From NCBI RefSeq assembly GCF_001971785.1, contig NZ_CP019389.1, positions 1,003,001-1,067,000 on the forward strand: 64,000 nucleotides of DNA, written 5' to 3'. Shown here piece by piece: positions 17,174-26,824 of the stretch (the stretch's first letter is position 1; each line of letters opens with the position of its first letter). The translations under genes were made by a program, and so were the position numbers. Under the pieces are notes generated by a model, which saw only the letters and a program-made list of their open reading frames with translations, was not told the origin of the DNA and ran no database searches. The DNA is from Seonamhaeicola sp. S2-3 (GTDB lineage: Bacteria > Bacteroidota > Bacteroidia > Flavobacteriales > Flavobacteriaceae).

Positions 17174-17527
17174 AATATGTGTATTTAAAATATTCTATTT
17201 TTTATTAACACAAAATTAGTCAAAAAAAACGCTAATACTTACAAACTAACAATTTGTTTTATTTATACCTGTATTATCTTACTTTATTTCAATAATTTCC
17301 AGAACAAACACTTATTGCTTAAACACTTCTAAAAAGGTTAATCCATATTGCATTTACAAGAAAACATAAACCCTATTATAGCCCCTAGACTCTTGAAATA
17401 AGTTAACATCTAATCACTTTTCTGAGAATAGCCTGTACAAACTTTATAAAATTATTTTGATTTTCTTTCTTAAAAAAAGGCTATCTAATCAAATTCAGAT
17501 AGCCTTTTTTGTTGAAATTTTTAATAA
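17174..17527. other. Intergenic region without a supported gene
   Basis: 354 bp. It holds a minus-strand -7 element for trxA (TAATTTTG, 17211-17218, 37 nt before the ATG) and the terminator of the lipoprotein gene at 17472-17510. I see no ORF or structured RNA in 17230-17470. Confidence 0.5.
17472..17510 (-). terminator. Terminator after the 286-residue lipoprotein
   Basis: GGCTATCT (17479-17486) / AGATAGCC (17497-17504), extended by A7 and T6. Confidence 0.82.
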
Positions 17528-18388
17528 TTATTTTTTTCTCTTTTTCCTTAACTCAACTTCTGTTACTGTGCCATCAATAGCTGTTTTAGTAGCTACATTA
17601 TCGCATGTACCATCACCATAATCTAAAGTAATTGTTCCTTCTGGGGTTGTGTATGTTTTAACACCTAAAGCTATGTATTTACATGCTGCTGGTTTTACCA
17701 AATCTGTTGTAATTTCCATAGTAAAAGTGCTTCCTTCTGCATTTGTAAAAGTAAAAGATCCTGTTATTGTTTTTTCATCATCATAGCATGTATAAGTATC
17801 ACCACCTGCTGTAATTTCAACAGTTCTATTTCCTTCTTTAGTATAAGTACCATCTTCTGTCTCTACTGTAATATTGGTAGTTCCGGTTATTTCTGGGTTA
17901 CCATTATCATTCTCTGCAGTAAAAGTATATTGTTTTGTACCGTTAACTAAATAACCATTTACACTTAAATCTGTAAATGTTAATGTTTTAGTTTTAATTC
18001 CGTCACCAATTTCTCTAACTTTGGTAATAGTACCAGTAATAACATTACCGTCATTATCTTCACACTCTCCGTTAAATGTAATAGTGGTAGTTATAAGTGT
18101 ATCTGTAATTTCAATAACAATATCTGAACATTCTCTAAAAAACTCAGAATAACCTCGTTTATCATCGCTTTTAGATGTTAAGGTTGAAGAACTTTTTGAA
18201 GTTGAAATACCGTAAGCGCTTTCAGAATATAGCGCAATATCATCTAAAACAGCTTCTGTTTCTTCAATAGCCACTTCAGCTTCAACAGATACTGCTCCTG
18301 TACTGTTTAAATCGTTTTGAACTCCTTCATTATCACAAGCTATTAAAGCTAATGAAAGAAAAAATGATAAACTAAAAATCTTTTTCAT
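17528..18388 (-). CDS. Lipoprotein of unknown function, beta-rich
   Basis: 286 residues with lipobox LALIAC at Cys18. After a low-complexity linker (STSKSSSTLTSK) come repeated strand-turn segments rich in Thr, such as GTITKVREIGDGIKTKTLTF and GNRTVEITAGGDTYTCYD, and a basic tail RKKRKK. Single Cys residues recur and could pair. It is probably an outer-membrane or surface lipoprotein. It lies 79 bp downstream of dnaE but carries its own terminator. No family is recognised. Confidence 0.75.
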   Translation of the reverse strand: MKKIFSLSFFLSLALIACDNEGVQNDLNSTGAVSVEAEVAIEETEAVLDDIALYSESAYGISTSKSSSTLTSKSDDKRGYSEFFRECSDIVIEITDTLITTTITFNGECEDNDGNVITGTITKVREIGDGIKTKTLTFTDLSVNGYLVNGTKQYTFTAENDNGNPEITGTTNITVETEDGTYTKEGNRTVEITAGGDTYTCYDDEKTITGSFTFTNAEGSTFTMEITTDLVKPAACKYIALGVKTYTTPEGTITLDYGDGTCDNVATKTAIDGTVTEVELRKKRKK

Positions 18389-18467
18389 GGTAAAATGTTT
18401 TATAAATTAATTGTTTACTAATAGAACAATTACTCTTTAATTTTTCCTACCCTTAAAAAGAAAATTT

Positions 18468-21400
18468 TTAATTTAATTTGTAATGAATATGTTGAGATTC
18501 TAGTTCTGAAATTAATTCTTGGCAAACTTTTACTTTTTGTTTTCTACTTGGCATACTCAACTTTATTTTTTCTTTAGCATCATACACCACAAAATTTAAA
18601 GCATGATTACCTGGATGCATACTTAACAAACTTTGTATTTGGGTTATTTTACTTTCTTTTAAATCGTTTATATCAAATAGAAGCGATAGTTTTTTAGCAT
18701 AATTCTCCATAACATCATGCAACAACTGAAAACTATTAAATTGTATACGCGGGTCACTCTTTTTTCCTGTATCTTTATTAACCCAACCTTCTCTTATAAA
18801 AGCTTTTACAAACACAAAGTTATTTACCATTAAAAAGTGTCTGAATTTTAAATAATCTTCGCCAAAAATTCTAAATTCAAAACTATCTGTATAGTCTTCT
18901 ATAGTAAACATCCCCCAGCCTTTACCTTGCTTACTAACACGATGTTGAACATCTGTTACCACACCACCAAACACCAATTCTCTATTTACATAAGGTTGTA
19001 AGTCATTAAACATTGCTACAGTAGCGTTACAAAAAGTTTTCATTTCTATTTTGAAATCGTCTAGCGGGTGACCAGAAATGTAGATACCAACAACGTCTTT
19101 TTCTTTAGCTAATTTTTCCATGGTTCCCCATTCTTCGCAAGGCGGAATGGTAGGTTCTGCAATCTGAACCTCACTAGCTTCACCAAATAAACTTACCTGT
19201 GCAGAATTCTCATTTTCTTTATGTTTTTGAGCATATTTTATAACCATTTCTAAAAAGGTTAAATCGCCTTCTTTATGAAAGTATTGTGCCCTATGAGTGT
19301 CTGTAAAACAATCAAACCCTCCGGCTAAAGCTAAATTTTCAAAGGCTTTTTTATTGGCTGCTCTTAAATCAATTCGTTTAGCAAAATCGAAAATAGACTT
19401 ATATGGACCGTCTTCTTTTCTGTTTTCAACAATAGTCATAACCGCACCATGACCAACACCTTTTATAGCCCCCATACCAAAACGTACTGCTCCTTCTTTA
19501 TTTACTGAAAACTTATAGTAACTTTCATTAACATCTGGTCCAAGTACCTTTAATTTCATGCGTTTACATTCTTCCATGAAGAAGGTTACTTGCTTAATAT
19601 CGTTCATGTTATTAGACAGTACTGCAGCCATATATTCTGCAGGATAATGCGCCTTTAAGTAAGCCGTTTGATAGGCTATCCACGCATAACAAGTAGAGTG
19701 CGATTTATTAAACGCATAACTTGCAAATGCCTCCCAATCTTTCCAAATCTTTTCTAAAACTTTAGCATCATGACCATTAGCACTTGCTTGTTCTATAAAC
19801 TTAGGCTTCATTTTATCTAGAACCGCAATTTGCTTTTTCCCCATGGCTTTACGAAGCATATCGGCTTCACCTTTAGAGAAATTTGCTAACTTTTGAGACA
19901 ACAACATTACCTGCTCTTGATAAACGGTAATACCATAAGTTTCCTTTAGGTATTCTTCCATGGCAGGTAAATCATAATCAATTTCTTCTTCACCATGTTT
20001 ACGTCTAGTAAAACTTGGAATGTACTCCATTGGTCCTGGACGGTATAAGGCATTCATGGCAATTAAATCCTCAAACACTGTTGGCTTTAGCTCACGAAGG
20101 TGTTTTTGCATTCCAGGAGATTCATATTGAAACACCCCTACGGTTTCACCTCGTTGAAATAGCGCATAAGTTTCTTCATCATCTAACGGAAAACTTTCAG
20201 GATCTAACTCAATACCGTGTTTTGCTTTTACAATTTTTACGGTATCTTTTATTAAGGTTAAGGTTTTTAAGCCTAAGAAATCCATTTTTAACAGTCCCGC
20301 AGATTCCACCACCGAGTTATCAAACTGGGTAACATATAAATCGGAATCTTTTGCTACAGAAACTGGTACAAACTTAGTGATATCATCTGGCGTGATAATA
20401 ACTCCACAAGCGTGAATTCCTGTATTTCTTACAGAACCTTCTAGAGTTCTAGCCGTATTCACGGTTTTAGCTTCTAAATCGTTTCCTTCTGAAATATTTA
20501 AAAGCTCATTTACTTTTTCTAACTCCTCTGCTCTAAACTTACTTGCTAAAGCTTTTTCATCTAAACCAAAAATTTTATTTAGTTTAGACATATTGGGAAT
20601 TAGTTTTGCAATTCTATCAGCATCAAACAACGGTAAATCTAATACTCTGGCCGTATCACGAATAGATGATTTTGCTGCCATAGTACCGTAAGTAATAATT
20701 TGAGCCACTTGGTTAGCACCGTATTTTTTAATAACATAGTCCATAACCCTACTTCGGCCTTCATCATCAAAATCAATATCAATATCGGGCATACTAATAC
20801 GATCTGGATTTAAGAAACGCTCAAAAAGTAAGTCGTACTTCATGGGGTCTATATTGGTAATCCATAAGCAATAAGCTACTACCGAACCTGCTGCCGAACC
20901 ACGTCCTGGACCCACCGATACATCCATGTTTCGGGCTTCACGAATAAAATCTTCAACAATTAAGAAATATCCTGGATATCCTGTCTTTTCAATAACATTC
21001 AACTCAAAATCTAAACGTTCTTTTACTTCATCAGAAAGGGGTTCACCATAGCGTTTTTTAGCTCCTTCATAAGTTAAATGACGTAAATAGGCATTTTCAC
21101 CACGCTTACCACCATCAACTAAATCTTCTTCATGTTTAAATTCATCGGGTATATCAAATGCAGGCAATAGTACATCACGAGCTAATTGAAAGGCTTCTAT
21201 TTTATTGGCTACTTCTTGAGTATTTAAAATGGCTTCTGGCAAATCTTTAAAGAGTTGTTTCATCTCTTCTGAAGACTTAAAATAGTACTCCTGATTTGGT
21301 AAACCGTAACGATACCCACGCCCTCTACCTATTGGAGTAGCTTGCTTTTCTCCATCTTTTACACATAATAAAATATCATGCGCATTGGCATCTTCTTGTT

Positions 21401-22850
21401 TTTGATAGTAAGTGTTATTGGTAGCTACAAGTTTTACATCATGTTTTCTAGCCAATTTAACCAAGGTGTCGTTTACGCGGTTTTCATCTTCTTGGTTATG
21501 GCGCATTAACTCAATGTACAAATCATCTCCAAACTCATTTTTCCACCAAATTAAAGCCTCTTCTGCTTGGTTTTCGCCAATATTCAATACCTTACTTGGC
21601 ACTTCACCGTAAAGGTTTCCTGTTAAAACAATAATATCTTCTTTATACTGTCTTATAAGATCTTTATCAATTCTTGGCACATAATAAAAGCCATCTACAA
21701 AGGCATGAGATGATAATTTTGCCAAATTATGGTATCCGTTTTTGTTTTTAGCTAACAGTACAATTTGGTAACCATTATCTTTACGGCTTTTATCTTTATG
21801 ATTTTCACAAACAAAAAACTCACAACCAATAATAGGTTTTATTAACTTTTTATTGGTGGTTTCTCCTTTTTCTTCGGCTGCTTCTATAGCCGCTTTAATG
21901 CTACTATTTTGCTTGTTAACTGCATTTATAAAATGGAAGGCTCCCATCATATTACCATGATCTGTCAAGGCTACAGCAGGCATGTTATGAGACGCTGCCG
22001 CAGAAACCACATCGGCAATACTCATAGTAGATTGTAATACCGAGAACTGCGAATGATTATGAAGATGTACAAAATCTACACCTGTTAAATCTACATCTTT
22101 TACTGTATCATTATCTGTAGTTTTGGCTTCTTCTAGTTTTTGAAGACGTTTTCTAATTTTAGCGCTTTCTTGCTTAAGGTTAACATGTTTTAAACCTATA
22201 AGCTGAATGGTGCTGGGGTTAGCCTCTTTAAACCTTACTTGGTAATCATCCTCTACATCTAGCTCCTCTTTAGTATATTCACCTAAGCGCACTAATTCTA
22301 AAAAACAACGTGTTGTAGCCTCAACATCGGCTGTTGCATTATGTGCTTCGGCAAACGGAGTATTAAATAAATGCTCATGTAACTCTGTTAATGTTGGTAA
22401 TTTAAAGCGACCACCGCGCCCTCCCGGAATTTTACATAACTGTGCTGTATGTTCTGTACAAGTATCTAAAACAGGGAGCTCTTGCAAGTTATTCGCTATA
22501 TTAGCTCGAACAAATTCGGCTCCCATAATATTCAAATCAAACTTTACATTTTGCCCAACAATAAACTTTGATTTTTGTAAAACAGCATTAAATTTTTCTA
22601 ATACTTCATTTAAAGGCACGCCTTGTTCTTGTGCTAACTCGGTAGAAATACCATGAACCTTTTCAGCATCATACGGAATGTTAAAACCATCTGGTTTTAC
22701 CAAATAATCTTGATGCTCTATACAATTCCCCATATCATCATGGAGTTGCCATGCAATTTGAATACACCTTGGCCAATTATCAACATCGGTTATGGGAGCA
22801 TCCCAACGTTTTGGCAATCCGGTAGTTTCAGTATCAAAGATTAAGTACAT
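18468..22850 (-). CDS. dnaE: DNA polymerase III alpha subunit fused to an N-terminal DnaQ-like exonuclease
   Basis: 1460 residues, longer than the 1150-1180 of proteobacterial DnaE. Residues 1-190 are a DEDD 3'-5' exonuclease (FDTETTGLP; AHNATADVEAT). The PHP domain starts at about 258 (FVHLHNHSQFS). The family C polymerase centre has PDIDIDFDDEGR near residue 690 and the tandem HhH and OB regions follow (ELVFGGVVTDVQHR). It is the replicative polymerase, with proofreading apparently carried on the same chain, an arrangement known in Bacteroidota. The ATG at 22850 is followed at once by the exonuclease motif, which fixes the start. Confidence 0.96.
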   Translation of the reverse strand: MYLIFDTETTGLPKRWDAPITDVDNWPRCIQIAWQLHDDMGNCIEHQDYLVKPDGFNIPYDAEKVHGISTELAQEQGVPLNEVLEKFNAVLQKSKFIVGQNVKFDLNIMGAEFVRANIANNLQELPVLDTCTEHTAQLCKIPGGRGGRFKLPTLTELHEHLFNTPFAEAHNATADVEATTRCFLELVRLGEYTKEELDVEDDYQVRFKEANPSTIQLIGLKHVNLKQESAKIRKRLQKLEEAKTTDNDTVKDVDLTGVDFVHLHNHSQFSVLQSTMSIADVVSAAASHNMPAVALTDHGNMMGAFHFINAVNKQNSSIKAAIEAAEEKGETTNKKLIKPIIGCEFFVCENHKDKSRKDNGYQIVLLAKNKNGYHNLAKLSSHAFVDGFYYVPRIDKDLIRQYKEDIIVLTGNLYGEVPSKVLNIGENQAEEALIWWKNEFGDDLYIELMRHNQEDENRVNDTLVKLARKHDVKLVATNNTYYQKQEDANAHDILLCVKDGEKQATPIGRGRGYRYGLPNQEYYFKSSEEMKQLFKDLPEAILNTQEVANKIEAFQLARDVLLPAFDIPDEFKHEEDLVDGGKRGENAYLRHLTYEGAKKRYGEPLSDEVKERLDFELNVIEKTGYPGYFLIVEDFIREARNMDVSVGPGRGSAAGSVVAYCLWITNIDPMKYDLLFERFLNPDRISMPDIDIDFDDEGRSRVMDYVIKKYGANQVAQIITYGTMAAKSSIRDTARVLDLPLFDADRIAKLIPNMSKLNKIFGLDEKALASKFRAEELEKVNELLNISEGNDLEAKTVNTARTLEGSVRNTGIHACGVIITPDDITKFVPVSVAKDSDLYVTQFDNSVVESAGLLKMDFLGLKTLTLIKDTVKIVKAKHGIELDPESFPLDDEETYALFQRGETVGVFQYESPGMQKHLRELKPTVFEDLIAMNALYRPGPMEYIPSFTRRKHGEEEIDYDLPAMEEYLKETYGITVYQEQVMLLSQKLANFSKGEADMLRKAMGKKQIAVLDKMKPKFIEQASANGHDAKVLEKIWKDWEAFASYAFNKSHSTCYAWIAYQTAYLKAHYPAEYMAAVLSNNMNDIKQVTFFMEECKRMKLKVLGPDVNESYYKFSVNKEGAVRFGMGAIKGVGHGAVMTIVENRKEDGPYKSIFDFAKRIDLRAANKKAFENLALAGGFDCFTDTHRAQYFHKEGDLTFLEMVIKYAQKHKENENSAQVSLFGEASEVQIAEPTIPPCEEWGTMEKLAKEKDVVGIYISGHPLDDFKIEMKTFCNATVAMFNDLQPYVNRELVFGGVVTDVQHRVSKQGKGWGMFTIEDYTDSFEFRIFGEDYLKFRHFLMVNNFVFVKAFIREGWVNKDTGKKSDPRIQFNSFQLLHDVMENYAKKLSLLFDINDLKESKITQIQSLLSMHPGNHALNFVVYDAKEKIKLSMPSRKQKVKVCQELISELESQHIHYKLN

Positions 22851-23009
22851 GCTTTGTATTTATTTATTAATGCGTCTATTTATTGAATGGTAAATAATGA
22901 ATTTATAAAAATACATAGAAATAATACTTTTTTAAAGTGAAGTTATTATGAGTTTTAAACAACAGTTCATTTAAAAATATTTACTTTTGAAATTAAACAA
23001 TTTCACATA

Positions 23010-24083
23010 ATGAAATTTAAATTCTCTTTTTTTATTCTAGCCATTAGTATTCTTAATTTCAATTGTAAATCATCAACCGTTCCTTTATTTGTAGGCACTT
23101 TTACAGATGAAGGTAGCAAAGGCATATACCGCTTTGATTTTAATACCAAAACCGGTGAATTAAGTAATAAGATTTTATCTATAGAAGCTGTAAGTCCGTC
23201 TTTTCTAGATTATTCCCCAGATAAAAAATTCATATATTCTGTAAACAAAACAAGCACTGAGAACGACTATATTTCATCTTACAAAATAAATCCAAATGGC
23301 ACACTTTCCTTAATAAATAGTGTAAGTAGTAATGGCAAAAACCCTTGCCACATTTCATTAAACAAAGCGGGCAATAAAGCTGTAGTTTCTATGTACACAG
23401 CTGGAAAAGTATCTGTTTACAATATTAATTCTGACGGGTCTTTAAACGAGGCTTCTCAAGTATTTAACCACAATACAAAGAATGAAAAAGCCAAAGCGCA
23501 TTCTGCTCAATTTTTTAAAGACGATTTATTTGTAGCCGATTTAGGCAGAAATGCTGTCTATGAGTATAAACTAAAAGATGACAGCTACAAATTACAATCT
23601 GAATCTATTGTTAAAATGGAAGGAAATCCTGGACCGCGCCATTTTTCGATAACCGAAAACGGACAATTTATTTATATCATCAATGAATATGGCAGCTCTA
23701 TAACTTCTGTAAAAAGAACCGAATCTGGTTTTAAAACCATTGATGAAGATTCTACTTTAGACGAAAACTATTTAGGAAAAAACTCTTGTGCCGATATTCA
23801 TTTATCTAAAGACGAGCAATTTTTATACGGTTCTAATAGAGGCGAAAATTCTATAGTTGTTTTTAAAAGAAACACTAAAGATGGCACAATTGAGAAAATA
23901 CAAAACATAAGCGTTCATGGTAACTGGCCTAGAAATTTTACTTTAGACCCAACAGGAAATTTTTTATTAGCTGCCAATAGAAGAAGCAACAATATTTCGG
24001 TTTTTAACATTAACAAAACTACTGGAAAACTTACTTTTTTACACGATGTTAAAACACCAACACCTGTATGCTTATTATTTTAG
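23010..24083 (+). CDS. Lactonase-family (6-phosphogluconolactonase-like) beta-propeller lipoprotein
   Basis: 357 residues with a lipobox near Cys19 (ILNFNCKSS). The rest is a seven-bladed propeller of the lactonase (PF10282) type: LFVGTFTDEGSKGIYRFDFN near the start, repeated blade motifs such as DYSPDKKFIYSVNK and LSKDEQFLYGSNRGENSIVV, and an RRSNNISVFNINKTTGKL finish. Cytosolic Pgl hydrolyses 6-phosphogluconolactone. A lipid-anchored copy more likely acts on other lactones in the envelope, so the substrate is open. Divergent from dnaE. Confidence 0.85.
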   Translation: MKFKFSFFILAISILNFNCKSSTVPLFVGTFTDEGSKGIYRFDFNTKTGELSNKILSIEAVSPSFLDYSPDKKFIYSVNKTSTENDYISSYKINPNGTLSLINSVSSNGKNPCHISLNKAGNKAVVSMYTAGKVSVYNINSDGSLNEASQVFNHNTKNEKAKAHSAQFFKDDLFVADLGRNAVYEYKLKDDSYKLQSESIVKMEGNPGPRHFSITENGQFIYIINEYGSSITSVKRTESGFKTIDEDSTLDENYLGKNSCADIHLSKDEQFLYGSNRGENSIVVFKRNTKDGTIEKIQNISVHGNWPRNFTLDPTGNFLLAANRRSNNISVFNINKTTGKLTFLHDVKTPTPVCLLF

Positions 24084-24090
24084 CTAAACC

Positions 24091-24121
24091 CTTGAAAATT
24101 AAAAATATTAAAGTATCTTTG
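24091..24121 (+). promoter_or_regulatory. rpsP promoter (Bacteroidota sigma-A type)
   Basis: -33 CTTG (24091-24094), a spacer of exactly 19 nt, and -7 TATCTTTG (24114-24121). This is one mismatch from the TTTG-N19-TAnnTTTG consensus. The start codon of rpsP is 47 nt downstream. Confidence 0.8.
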
Positions 24122-24138
24122 CGCCCTCATTAATAACC

Positions 24139-24153
24139 GAGGTCGGGAACCTC
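24139..24153 (+). promoter_or_regulatory. Hairpin in the rpsP leader
   Basis: GAGGT (24139-24143), loop CGGGA and ACCTC (24149-24153) lie in the 5' leader, 15 nt before the rpsP start codon. A short stem this close to the start could affect translation. Autoregulation by S16 is conjecture. Confidence 0.4.
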
Positions 24154-24168
24154 AAATAATTAATTACT

Positions 24169-24684
24169 ATGCCAGTAAAGATTAGATTACAAAGACACGG
24201 TAAAAAAGGAAAACCTTTTTACTGGATTGTTGCCGCAGATGCGCGCGCAAAAAGAGACGGTAGATACTTAGAAAAACTAGGTGCTTACAATCCTAACACT
24301 AACCCTGCAACTGTTGAACTAGATGTTGACGGTGCAGTAAAGTGGTTACAAAATGGTGCACAACCTACTGATACTGCTAAAGCCTTATTATCTTATAAAG
24401 GTGCTTTACTTAAAAATCATTTAGTAGGCGGTGTAAAAAAAGGTGCTTTAACTGAAGAGCAAGTTGAAGAAAAATTCAAAGCTTGGTTAGAAGAAAAAGC
24501 TGCAAAAATTCAAGCTAAAGCTGATGGCTTATCAGAAGCTGAAGCTAAAGCTAAAGCTGATGCACTTGCTGCTGAAAAAGCTATTAACGAAGCAAGAATT
24601 GCTGCTGCTGCGCCTGTAGTTGAAGAAGAGGAAGCTACTGAAGAAGTTGCTGCTGAAGCTGACGCTACAAACGAAGAAGAATAA
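24169..24684 (+). CDS. rpsP: 30S ribosomal protein S16 with C-terminal extension
   Basis: 171 residues. The first 80 are canonical S16 ([37 protein letters not shown]). The other half is an Ala/Lys/Glu-rich helical then acidic tail, common in Bacteroidota S16 but absent from most bacteria. S16 binds 16S rRNA early in 30S assembly. It is encoded ahead of rimM, the usual pairing, but a terminator lies between them. Confidence 0.97.
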   Translation: MPVKIRLQRHGKKGKPFYWIVAADARAKRDGRYLEKLGAYNPNTNPATVELDVDGAVKWLQNGAQPTDTAKALLSYKGALLKNHLVGGVKKGALTEEQVEEKFKAWLEEKAAKIQAKADGLSEAEAKAKADALAAEKAINEARIAAAAPVVEEEEATEEVAAEADATNEEE

Positions 24685-24705
24685 AAAATTATTTTTTATA
24701 CTTTT

Positions 24706-24737
24706 AAACTCCGATAGTAACTATCGGAGTTTTTTTA
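24706..24737 (+). terminator. Terminator or attenuator between rpsP and rimM
   Basis: ACTCCGATAG (24708-24717), loop TAA and CTATCGGAGT (24721-24730), then T7. A perfect 10-bp stem. Expression of rimM from the rpsP promoter would need read-through. Confidence 0.85.
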
Positions 24738-24765
24738 TAAATAAATGTTTCATTTTTTATATATA

Positions 24766-24851
24766 ATGCTGAATTTATTTTCAGCATTTCTATAAATCTA
24801 AAATTGAGCCCCTGAAATACTGAAATAAATTCAGTACAAGCAATTTCAGGG
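24766..24851. repeat. REP-like palindromic element upstream of rimM
   Basis: Two nested dyads. ATGCTGAA (24766-24773) / TTCAGCAT (24780-24787). Then CCCTGAAA (24810-24817) / TTTCAGGG (24844-24851) enclosing TACTGAA (24818-24824) / TTCAGTA (24830-24836). The TGAAATAAATTCA core resembles dispersed palindromes common in flavobacterial intergenic DNA. Copy number in this genome cannot be judged from one window. Confidence 0.55.
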
Positions 24852-24871
24852 TGACAAATAAATAGTTTGTC

Positions 24872-25396
24872 ATGAAAAAAGAAGACTGTTTTTATTTAGG
24901 GAAAATTGTAAAAAAGTACAGTTTTAAAGGAGAAGTTTTAGCAAAACTTGACACAGACCAACCAGAACTTTACGAGCATTTAGATGCCATTTTTATAGAA
25001 CTTAAAAATAACCTAGTCCCTTTTTTTATTGAACGATCTCAACTACATAAATCAGATTTGCTTAGAATTAAATTTGAAGATGTAGATACAGAGAATGATG
25101 CCAACAGCCTAATAAAAACCAAACTATACTTACCACTAGATTTACTACCAAAATTAGATGGAAATAAATTTTACTTTCATGAAGTAATTGGTTTTAAAAT
25201 TGAAGACAAAAACTTTGGTGATGTTGGTATTATAAAATCTATAAACGACTCTACCGCTCAGGCACTTTTTGAAATAGACAGAAACGGCATAGAAATACTC
25301 ATACCCATGAATGATGAGTTTATTTTAAAAGTAGATAGAGATAACAAAACAATTATTGTTGAAACCCCTGAAGGACTTATAGATTTATATTTATAA
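24872..25396 (+). CDS. rimM: Ribosome maturation factor RimM
   Basis: 174 residues, full length. The N-terminal beta-barrel begins CFYLGKIVKKYSFKGEVLAK and the PRC-like C-terminal barrel includes FYFHEVIGFKIED and ILIPMNDEFILKVD. RimM binds S19 and helps 30S head maturation and 16S processing. It follows rpsP as in many bacteria, but trmD and rplS are not next. Confidence 0.94.
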   Translation: MKKEDCFYLGKIVKKYSFKGEVLAKLDTDQPELYEHLDAIFIELKNNLVPFFIERSQLHKSDLLRIKFEDVDTENDANSLIKTKLYLPLDLLPKLDGNKFYFHEVIGFKIEDKNFGDVGIIKSINDSTAQALFEIDRNGIEILIPMNDEFILKVDRDNKTIIVETPEGLIDLYL

Positions 25397-25402
25397 AAAC
25401 TT

Positions 25403-25855
25403 TTATCTTATAATTACCTCGTTATCTCTTTCCATTTCAAATAATCTGGCTTGAATATTATCTCTGTGTTTTAAAAGTAATTTACAAAGTGATAAAGGCA
25501 TATTCATTTGTGTAAGTAACTCGTCATACTTCTGTACACTTAACAATTCTATATCATATACCTTTCTAAGAAACTTGTTTTCGTCTTCAATCTTTAAAAA
25601 ATTTCTAAAATTTAATCGTACAACATGATCTCTTCTTTTTAAAGCAACAGGGTTTTCTGCTTTTTTTTCAAGCTTATGCAATTCATTTTTTAAAGACTTA
25701 ACGTAACCACTCCGCTCTAGGCTTCTTTCATTAGAAAATTGCTTATAGAAACTATCTGTTAGCATATTAATTGCTTTGGTATAAGCATTCTCAATTTCCT
25801 CATTTAGTATTAGTAAGTCGTTTAACTTTTCAAGAATATTATCAATTCGTTTCAC
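25403..25855 (-). CDS. Helical protein of unknown function
   Basis: 150 residues, no signal or membrane segment, almost wholly alpha-helical and charged (LEKLNDLLILNEEIENAYTK; KSLKNELHKLEKKAEN). The first 70 residues recall four-helix ferritin-like proteins of the DUF2383 kind, but no metal ligands line up, so I do not assign it. It converges on rimM with a 6-bp gap. Confidence 0.65.
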   Translation of the reverse strand: MKRIDNILEKLNDLLILNEEIENAYTKAINMLTDSFYKQFSNERSLERSGYVKSLKNELHKLEKKAENPVALKRRDHVVRLNFRNFLKIEDENKFLRKVYDIELLSVQKYDELLTQMNMPLSLCKLLLKHRDNIQARLFEMERDNEVIIR

Positions 25856-25990
25856 TACACAATTAATTTTTCACGCTATGAATATACGTTAATATTGCTT
25901 TTTTAAGATTTCATTGCCAATAAAGTTTTAACAATAATTGTTAATATCTTCATTTTTTTGTTTACTATTATTGCATTTTAAAACTCACAA

Positions 25991-26707
25991 ATGTCTCAAA
26001 AACCTTTTCAATTCAAAGAATTTCAAGTTAATCAAGATAAATGTGCCATGAAAATTGGAACCGATAGTGTTTTATTAGGCGCTTGGACTTCAATTAATCA
26101 CAACCCTTTTAATATTTTAGATATTGGAGCCGGAACAGGTATTTTAAGCCTCATGATGGCACAACGAAGCAAAGCACAACAAATTGAAGCTATTGAAATT
26201 GATGATAATGCCTTTGAACAATGTGCTGAAAACTTTGAAAATTCTCCTTGGAACGACAGGCTTTTTTGCTTTCATGCTTCCTTATTAGAGTATATTGAAG
26301 CTGTAGATGAAAAATTCGATCTTATTATTTGCAATCCGCCTTTTTACTCAGAAAACTACAAAACTAATGACAAATCTAGAGATTTAGCACGTTTTAGCGA
26401 TGCTATGCCAATGGAACATATCATTTTTGCTGTAATTTCCTTTCTTTCAAAAAAAGGTAAATTTTCTATAGTCCTTCCCTTTAAAGAAGAAAACAAATAT
26501 ATAGAAGAAGCTAGCCTTATTAAGCTTTTCCCAAATCGTATTTTACGCATTAAAGGCAATCCAAATTCTGAAATAAAACGAAGCTTAATTGAATTTTCCT
26601 TCCGCGAAAGCGAAATAAAAACTAACGAACTTGTAATTGAAACCGAAAGACATCAATACACACAAGAGTATATTGATTTGACTAAGGATTTTTATTTGAA
26701 AATGTAA
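25991..26707 (+). CDS. trmN6: tRNA1(Val) (adenine(37)-N6)-methyltransferase
   Basis: 238 residues of the YfiC/TrmN6 type. The SAM motif is DIGAGTG (44-50) and the catalytic NPPF motif of N6-adenine methyltransferases is at 115-118. The N-terminal FQFKEFQVNQDKCAMKIGTD is typical of the family. It methylates A37 beside the anticodon of tRNA-Val. Specificity is inferred from the family. Confidence 0.9.
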   Translation: MSQKPFQFKEFQVNQDKCAMKIGTDSVLLGAWTSINHNPFNILDIGAGTGILSLMMAQRSKAQQIEAIEIDDNAFEQCAENFENSPWNDRLFCFHASLLEYIEAVDEKFDLIICNPPFYSENYKTNDKSRDLARFSDAMPMEHIIFAVISFLSKKGKFSIVLPFKEENKYIEEASLIKLFPNRILRIKGNPNSEIKRSLIEFSFRESEIKTNELVIETERHQYTQEYIDLTKDFYLKM

Positions 26708-26824
26708 CATCAAATTTTTAGTTCTGTAAAAACACCGCTCTCAATTAAACAATTCTCAAAATAACAATCAAGTATTTCATTATTTTCAATAAATTTGTGT
26801 AAAACATAAATAAAAATCAAATTT

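Noticed and set aside
20015-20332. Open plus-strand frame inside dnaE (105 residues)
   Set aside because: Antisense shadow of the highly conserved polymerase core; composition and lack of any signal or motif argue against a gene.
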